DNA of 64,000 nucleotides from Takakia lepidozioides. Lineage: Eukaryota; Streptophyta; Takakiopsida; Takakiales; Takakiaceae. The position numbers and the translations under genes are program-made. The notes beneath the pieces are model-generated. The model did not search any database, was not told the DNA's origin, and worked only from the letters and a program-made list of their open reading frames with translations. The stretch spans positions 13,206,001-13,270,000 of the forward strand of contig CM060732.1 in NCBI GenBank assembly GCA_030704615.1, in the 5' to 3' direction. Shown in pieces: positions 58,350 through 64,000 of this stretch; the stretch's first letter is position 1, and each line of letters starts with the position of its first letter.

Positions 58350-61300
58350 TCAACGCTTCTTCCGCTTTTGAGGTCGCCCTTCGAAAACTGCAACCGCCTC
58401 GGATGCGTTTCCCATTTCGGAGGCACGCACCCAAGATGCCTCCACATGATGATAGCCCTTCCATTTGACGAGATACTCCGTTTCTCGGTTTTTGATCCTC
58501 CTCGACTTAAGAACTGCCTCCACCTCGTACTCAGGTTCATTTTCATGATCCAACAGCACAAGTGGCGGACGTAACACTTGATGCCGATTCGGACGCGCTT
58601 CATCTTTGAAGTAAGGCTTCAAAAGGGAGACATGGAATACTGGGTGCACCTTGCTGTTTGCCGGCAACTCCAATTCATACACATCCTCATTCATAACCTT
58701 CCGAATGCGAAAGGGTCCCGCATACGGAGGTACGAACTTCGGACTCACTTCCGGAGGTAGTCGGAAATTCTTGATGTTCAACCAGACCTCCGTGCCTGCC
58801 TCAAACTTCACTTCCCTCCGCTTCCGATTCGCCTGCCTTTCATACCGTTTCCTAGCTTTGGCAATGTTGTACTTTGCGAGCTTCAACAAACGCTCGCGTT
58901 CTTCCAGTACTGCCGCTACTGCCGGTTCCTCAACGTCTTGGGCGGCCCAACTTGTCGGCACCAGAGGTGCTTTTCCATAGACCAATACCAAAGGGGAAAC
59001 TCCCGTTGCGGAGTGTTCTGTGTTATTATAACAGAACTCTGCCGCGTCTAAGTGTTCCACCCAGTCTGTTTGGTCTGTCGACACGTAATTCCGCAAGATC
59101 TGCTTCACTACGGAATTCACTCTTTCTGTTTGGCCGTCGGTCGTAGGTCGGAAGGCGGTGCTCATCTTCAGCCTCCTCCCCAACTTCTTCCAAAGTTCCC
59201 TCCAAAATTTACTCGTAAACTTTGGATCGCGGTCCGAGACAATATCCTTCGGGACTCCATGATGCTTTAAGACGTGGGCGAAGTAAAGTCGCCCTGTCTC
59301 CTGCGCCGTTGTCGTCTCCTTGGTGGGGATGAAATGGCCCATTTTACTGAACCTATCCACCACCACCATGATTGCATCGAATCCTTTTGACAGCGGCATA
59401 GCAGTCATGAAATCCATCGAGACGCTTTCCCAAGTCCCCTCTGGAATCGGCAAGGGTTGTAACAGCCCCGCTTGCTTTTTGTACTCGCTCCGGTTTTGTT
59501 GGCATGTGGTGCATGTCTTGACATACTCCTCTGCCTCCTCCCTCAGTTTAGGCCAGAAATACTCTTTCTTCAAGAGTGCCGTAGTGCGCTTGGCTCCGCC
59601 GTGGCCCGCAAGCGGGCTATCATGGCATTCTCTCAAGAGGCTATCTCTGATCCCTCCCTTCGGCACGTAGAGACGCTTTTGCTTATACCGGAGCAGTCCA
59701 TTTTGCAAGTGGAACTGCGATTTAATCCCCATCCTGAAGTCCTGCATCACGGACTTTGCCAGCTCATCCTTCCGACAAGCCTTCCGGATCTTCCTTTGGA
59801 GCGCCGTCTCGCCCTTGTACACCAACAAGAGTTGCTGCTTTCTACTTAAAGCATCGACCACCACGTTGTCTCGTCCCAGTTTGTACTGGATATCCACGTC
59901 GAACACCGCCAAAGTATCTTGCCACCTAAGTTGTTTTGGGGACAACTTGGGCTGCGTGGCAAAATACTTCACCGTGACATTGTCCGTGAACACCTTCACT
60001 GGGTTGGAACCAACATAGTGGCGCCAAAGCTCCAGACAGTGCACCACCGCCTTCATCTCTTTCTCATGCGTCGGCCACTGTCGCTCCACTTCATTCAGTT
60101 TCTTACTTTCGTAAGCCACTGGACGTCCATCTTGCATCAGTACACCCCCAATCGCGAAGTCCGACGCATCTGTATGTATCTCGAACGGACGATCGAACTC
60201 CGGGATTTTCAAGACTGGAGCTTCCGCCATCCGCTGCTTCAATTCAGCAAAAGCTTGGCCACAAAAGGTGTTCCATGCCCAGACTTTAGATTTACACAGA
60301 AGGTCTGACAGCGGCCCCGCGATTTTGGCGAAATTTCTCACATACTTCCGGTAATAGGAGGCGAGTCCTAGGAAGGATCGCACTCCCGGGACCGAAGTCG
60401 GAGGCTCCCAGTCCAAGATTGCCCTCACCTTTCTGTCATCCATTTTGATCCCATCCTGTGTAATTACATGCCCCAGGAACTCCACTTTTGTGACCCCGAA
60501 TTTGCACTTTGAAGCTTTGGCATAAAGCTTCCCTTCTCGCAATTTCTGGAACACCCTTTTGAGGTGCTCCAGGTGCTCCTCCTTTGTTTTCGAATACACC
60601 AAGATGTCGTCAATGTACACAATCACAAAGTCATCCAACCACTCCTGGAAAAGGCTGTTCATCAGCGTGCTAAATGTCGCTGGTGCATTGGTGAGCCCAA
60701 AAGGCATCACCAAGAACTCATATGAACCATACCTTGTCCTGCATGCGGTCTTCTCCTCATCTCCTTCCGCCACCCGAATTTGATGATAGCCGGAGCGCAA
60801 GTCGATCTGGCTGAAATACTTCGCTCCTGCCAACCGATCGAAAAGGTCGTCGATCCTTGGCAAAGGGTACCGGTTTTTGATAGTCACCTTATTCAGAGCC
60901 CTGTAATCGACACACATCCGCAGCGTCCCATCCTTTTTATCTGCAAATAGCACCGGGGCTCCGTAAGGTGACTTACTCGGACGGATGTACCCCTTTGACA
61001 TTAGATCTTTGAGCTGAGTCTTCAGCTCGACCAACTCTCTGTGGCTCAACCGGTAGGACGCCTTGGCAGGCGGTTCCGATCCCGGTATCACCTCAATCTT
61101 GTGGTCAACTCCTCTTCGCGGTGGCAAGCCGCTTGGCAAATCCTCCGGCATCACATCATGGTATTTCTCCAAAATCCCCTTGATCCAATCTGGGCTCGGT
61201 TCTCCATCGCCTTCTCCCTTCACTTCTCTCATGTAGAGCAAAAACTGGGGCTCGTGTTCCTCCTCCACGGCCCACTCCCTTGCTGATAGAAGGTTTATTC

Positions 61301-62519
61301 GCCCTCCCACGGGTTTGGGCGTTTCCGAAACTCGTAAGACCTCGCCACCATTCCAACATGGCAGCGTGACTACCCTCTTGCGGCCATCTATAACCGCTCC
61401 GGATTTGCTCAAAAAGGTCATCCCCAAAATGAGATCCACTCCATCGATCTCGCAGACGGTGAAGTTCTCGCGTCCCTCCCAACTCCCCACTTGAAGAGGA
61501 ACATCGAACGCCAACCTCGTCGCCAATTGCGGTTCTCCTTTGGCAGAACGCACCTCAATAGCGGTCCCTACGTCAGTTGTCGGGAGTCCCAGCTTTTGTG
61601 CCGTTGACATGTTGTTGTCGCCGCGTGGCCTATCCCACTTCTTTTCCGGTCGGAAGGAGTCACCTTCCCGCCGGGTCTTCTTGTGGTTCAGCTCCGTACG
61701 GCCTTGTCTTTCACCCCTAGGGACATCTGAGAAACATTCAGCCCTCTCAATTGCCTCGTTCAAAGTCTTAGGTGGCTTCTCCTCCAACTTCCGCCTGGCC
61801 CATGGGGCCAACCCCGCCACAAAGTTGAAGACCATTTCTGGTTCCGCCATATCCGTGACTTCGAGCAACAGCACATTGAAAGCCTGGACATATCCCCGAA
61901 TGTCATCTGTTTGCTTCAAATTCCTCATCTTGTCCCGGGCAAGCCAGGACGCATTGAGGGGCACAAACTGTCTCTTCATCAATTCCTTGAACCCACTCCA
62001 GTTCAAGGTTTCTGGACTTGGACCTCGGTCGCGAAGGCGTTTCTGCCACCATTGTTGAGCATAGCCCCTCAAATAGGTGGGAGCCACTTCCACCCGATCC
62101 TCGTCACTTAACTTGGCCGCCCGGAAGTACTGCTCTAGCTCCAAGAGCCAGGTGTTGAGTGCCTTCCGATTTCGGACGCCCTCGAAGGTGCCGGGTTCCT
62201 TAGGCTTCACCTTAAACTTTGCCTTAGTGGAAGTGGCATTAGCCGCCCTCAACACGTCTTTTAGCGTCCCGCCAAACTGCGCCAACAACCCTTCCCAAAA
62301 GGCTGCCGGCATGGGAGGCATCTGTTGGTCGGTCGCAGCTCTCACGGATTCCTCGGACTCCGACTCCTCGGATTCCTCCCGCTCTTGAGCGGCCTCGTTT
62401 TTGGAAACGTGCATCGCTCCCTCAAACGGCCGCCTCGGTGACACGTCGCCCCCATCGGGCTCACCAGGATCATCATCTTTTGGGCCGTTCCGCTTTCGCT
62501 TTGGCTTGCCCGACCCCAT
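58350..62519 (-). CDS. Chromovirus Gag-Pol polyprotein, single ORF
   Basis: The ATG at 62519 ([12 protein letters not shown]) opens 1389 codons; the frame itself is open back to 62573. Order: acidic N-terminus; Gag ([33 protein letters not shown]); a protease remnant ([13 protein letters not shown]); reverse transcriptase ([44 protein letters not shown]); RNase H ([12 protein letters not shown]); the integrase H-H-C-C finger ending CTTCQQ; the integrase core Asp, Asp, Glu in [13 protein letters not shown] and TDGQTERVN; and a chromodomain ([16 protein letters not shown]) at the end. Between RPRGDNN and MSTAQKLGL (about 61610-61625) the Gag zinc knuckle and the protease D-S/T-G active site are missing without loss of frame. 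So the ORF is long and intact but probably not self-sufficient. Confidence 0.95.
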   Translation of the reverse strand: MGSGKPKRKRNGPKDDDPGEPDGGDVSPRRPFEGAMHVSKNEAAQEREESEESESEESVRAATDQQMPPMPAAFWEGLLAQFGGTLKDVLRAANATSTKAKFKVKPKEPGTFEGVRNRKALNTWLLELEQYFRAAKLSDEDRVEVAPTYLRGYAQQWWQKRLRDRGPSPETLNWSGFKELMKRQFVPLNASWLARDKMRNLKQTDDIRGYVQAFNVLLLEVTDMAEPEMVFNFVAGLAPWARRKLEEKPPKTLNEAIERAECFSDVPRGERQGRTELNHKKTRREGDSFRPEKKWDRPRGDNNMSTAQKLGLPTTDVGTAIEVRSAKGEPQLATRLAFDVPLQVGSWEGRENFTVCEIDGVDLILGMTFLSKSGAVIDGRKRVVTLPCWNGGEVLRVSETPKPVGGRINLLSAREWAVEEEHEPQFLLYMREVKGEGDGEPSPDWIKGILEKYHDVMPEDLPSGLPPRRGVDHKIEVIPGSEPPAKASYRLSHRELVELKTQLKDLMSKGYIRPSKSPYGAPVLFADKKDGTLRMCVDYRALNKVTIKNRYPLPRIDDLFDRLAGAKYFSQIDLRSGYHQIRVAEGDEEKTACRTRYGSYEFLVMPFGLTNAPATFSTLMNSLFQEWLDDFVIVYIDDILVYSKTKEEHLEHLKRVFQKLREGKLYAKASKCKFGVTKVEFLGHVITQDGIKMDDRKVRAILDWEPPTSVPGVRSFLGLASYYRKYVRNFAKIAGPLSDLLCKSKVWAWNTFCGQAFAELKQRMAEAPVLKIPEFDRPFEIHTDASDFAIGGVLMQDGRPVAYESKKLNEVERQWPTHEKEMKAVVHCLELWRHYVGSNPVKVFTDNVTVKYFATQPKLSPKQLRWQDTLAVFDVDIQYKLGRDNVVVDALSRKQQLLLVYKGETALQRKIRKACRKDELAKSVMQDFRMGIKSQFHLQNGLLRYKQKRLYVPKGGIRDSLLRECHDSPLAGHGGAKRTTALLKKEYFWPKLREEAEEYVKTCTTCQQNRSEYKKQAGLLQPLPIPEGTWESVSMDFMTAMPLSKGFDAIMVVVDRFSKMGHFIPTKETTTAQETGRLYFAHVLKHHGVPKDIVSDRDPKFTSKFWRELWKKLGRRLKMSTAFRPTTDGQTERVNSVVKQILRNYVSTDQTDWVEHLDAAEFCYNNTEHSATGVSPLVLVYGKAPLVPTSWAAQDVEEPAVAAVLEERERLLKLAKYNIAKARKRYERQANRKRREVKFEAGTEVWLNIKNFRLPPEVSPKFVPPYAGPFRIRKVMNEDVYELELPANSKVHPVFHVSLLKPYFKDEARPNRHQVLRPPLVLLDHENEPEYEVEAVLKSRRIKNRETEYLVKWKGYHHVEASWVRASEMGNASEAVAVFEGRPQKRKKR

Positions 62520-62560
62520 GATGAGGCCAATCCCAAGGACGATCGCGTACTGAACTCTAA

Positions 62561-62572
62561 GCTCTGATACCA
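62561..62572 (-). promoter_or_regulatory. Primer binding site, initiator tRNA-Met
   Basis: The minus strand reads TGGTATCAGAGC two bases after the 5' LTR. This is the classic plant PBS complementary to the 3' end of initiator tRNA-Met. Confidence 0.9.
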
Positions 62573-62574
62573 AG

Positions 62575-63303
62575 TGTCACGCACCTCACTTCGGTAAGCT
62601 CCCCTTCAAGTCATAGATACTCGCTTTGATGCGCGCGCCTGACTCCCAACCTGGCTGCCCGGGCCAACTTGGAGCTTCGGCTGCTCACCGGGACATAACG
62701 GTCCCCCCTTTGCTCTCCCACTAAACCCTCCACCTATTTGGGCCTAGTGGAATTCCCTTTGGTTGATGGCAGTCCGGAACAGCTCCCCACTCTTTGGTCG
62801 TTTTCCGACTCGCACGCTTACTCACTAGCTTTTGGTCACCAACGGGCTTGCACCGTTCTCGGGGTTACTACTCCCTATATATACTTCTGTAGCTGTCCGC
62901 AGGGGTTTCACAACCAGCCATGCCATTTTATGGCGAACCACCACGAAAACCCTCGACTCCCGGTGATGAGTCGCGGTGAGTCTTGGCCCACTCACCACGA
63001 CCCCTATGGACCGTGATGAGTCCCAAGACTCCCCACGACTCCCACCACGAGGTCTCCGCCCCCATGGTGAGTCCTATGCCACCCCCACTAAGTCCCGCTA
63101 AGCTACCACCACCCCTTGTGGAGCCACCCCCACCGCAACCCGGTGTGCGGGGCTCCACCTAGTGAGCGCCTCCGCCTCCTTGAGTGCCTTGGGCACTCAA
63201 GGGTGCTTTAGCCCCCCCATACCTATCGCTGCCGCTGCCCCCACCACAGGGGCAGCCCCTCATGTGTCTCGACCCCCTGCCCTTAAGGCAAAGGGCCGTG
63301 ACA
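62575..63303 (-). repeat. 5' LTR of nested chromovirus (729 bp)
   Basis: Begins TGTCACGCACC and ends GGGCCGTGACA on the plus strand. It acts as the promoter LTR for the minus-strand polyprotein. Confidence 0.95.
62876..62883 (-). promoter_or_regulatory. TATA box in 5' LTR
   Basis: TATATATA followed by GGGAG on the minus strand, about 300 bp upstream of the LTR end. It is probably the retroelement core promoter, and the same box is present in the other LTR. Confidence 0.5.
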
Positions 63304-63308
63304 TTTAG
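63304..63308. repeat. Right 5-bp target duplication of nested LTR element
   Basis: TTTAG directly follows the right LTR, identical to 56714-56718. Confidence 0.9.
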
Positions 63309-63993
63309 TGCTACGGTGGAGGAGCATGAGAGACACCTTCAGGGGGTATTTGAGCGCTTGAGGGCGCACGGATTGAAGTTACATCCGGGAAAGTGCAAGT
63401 TTTTCCACAACCAGATTGAGTATCTGGGTCACATGATATATCCTGGAGGATTGGGGGTACATCAGACTAAGGTAGAGTCCATTGCACAGGTTCCACGCCC
63501 CACGGATGTGAGCCGAGTTCGAGCTTTCATGGGGTTAGCAAACTATTACAGACGGTTTGTTAAGGGATTTAGTGCCATTGCAAAGGCTCTAACCAAGCTG
63601 ACCAAGGTGGACCAGGAGTGGCAGTGGGAAGATGAGCAAGAACAAGCTTTTGAAGAGCTCAAGGCGAGGTTGACCTCGGCACCCATCTTGAGACGACCTA
63701 TCAGGGGGCGTCCTTTTCAGCTGCATACAGATTGGAGCATGCTGGGGCTTGGAGCAGTGCTCTTACAGGTGGATGATGAGGGAAGAGAGTTCGTAGTGGC
63801 TTATGCTAGCCGCTCGAACAATGCTGCAGAGTCTAAGTATAGCTCATATGAGGGAGAATGCTTAGCTGCAGTGTGGGCCGTGGCACACTTCAAGTGCTAT
63901 CTATACGGCAATCTCTTCACCCTTGTCACGGATCACCAACCACTCAAGTGGTTGATGGAGTCAGACAAGGTTACGGGGATGCTTGCACGGTAG
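63304..63993 (+). pseudogene. Outer Ty3-type RT/RNase H, 3' part, runs to window end
   Basis: It continues the frame broken at 56718: EEHERHLQGVFERLRAHGLK, LHPGKCKFF, EYLGHMIYPGGLGV, FMGLANYYRRFVKGF, then the RNase H-like LHTDWSMLGLGAVLLQ, YASRSNNAAESKYSSYEGEC and TDHQPLKWLME. A TAG at 63991-63993 replaces the Trp expected after LAR, so this copy has a nonsense codon. The RNase H acidic start (usually TDAS) reads TDWS. Integrase would lie beyond the window. Confidence 0.85.
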
Positions 63994-64000
63994 GCACTCA

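Larger units (their letters stand above)
56719..63303 (-). mobile_element. Nested Ty3 chromovirus, full length with both LTRs
   Basis: It is 6585 bp, with LTRs at 56719-57443 and 62575-63303, a 5-bp TTTAG target duplication, a tRNA-Met primer binding site beside the right LTR and a polypurine tract beside the left. It is transcribed leftwards. By eye the LTRs differ by eight substitutions, all transitions, and three small indels (about 1.1 percent substitutions), so insertion was recent. It disrupts the outer reverse transcriptase just after the YIDD box. A chromodomain ends its polyprotein. Confidence 0.95.

Overview
This is nuclear DNA of a land plant. The evidence is split plant-type genes with GT-AG introns, a class III peroxidase, a carotenoid cleavage dioxygenase, a PLS-type PPR fragment, plant LTR retrotransposons primed by initiator tRNA-Met, a MULE, a hAT relic and a tRNA-derived SINE. 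A seedless vascular plant (fern or lycophyte) would fit, but that placement is a guess. No bacterial or organellar gene arrangement is visible.

Layout. 1-2.3 kb: unknown minus-strand ORFs behind a TATA box, a 42-bp hairpin and a duplicated OTU-like fragment. 2.3-5.9 kb: nothing recognisable. 5955-8076 (-): a complete four-exon class III peroxidase. 8.1-11.7 kb: mostly empty, with one small tandem array. 11688-16641 (-): UTP6, a U3 snoRNP / SSU-processome protein, in seven recognisable exons. One exon carries a frameshifted internal tandem duplication. 16.9-17.2 kb: a tRNA-derived SINE. 17418-32556: a 15.1-kb Mutator-like element (MULE) with TIRs of about 0.84 kb, a 9-bp target duplication (8/9 match) and two convergent genes: zinc finger plus ULP1-like protease on +, and a MuDR-type transposase with SWIM finger on -. 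Both genes carry nonsense codons. 33457-35905: ten copies of a ~245-bp satellite. 36.9-37.7 kb: hAT transposase relic. 40672-50397 (+): carotenoid cleavage dioxygenase spread over at least 14 exons. 51.8-52.3 kb: PPR fragment. 52327-53451 (-): a 374-aa ORF of unknown function. 53.6 kb to the window end: a decayed Ty3-type retroelement (+), broken by a 500-N gap and by a nested young chromovirus (56719-63303, -).

The three conserved host genes (peroxidase, UTP6, CCD) look unrelated in function. The rest is layered transposable elements. The most unusual object is the MULE. Its whole length, coding exons included, is studded with the heptamers GATCCCC and GCTCCCC (or their complements GGGGATC and GGGGAGC), and its TIRs carry repeated CACGTG G-box motifs. 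The nested chromovirus keeps one long intact ORF yet appears to have lost the Gag zinc knuckle and the protease active site by an in-frame deletion.

All exon boundaries were set by eye from splice consensus, reading phase and family knowledge; none has transcript support here.
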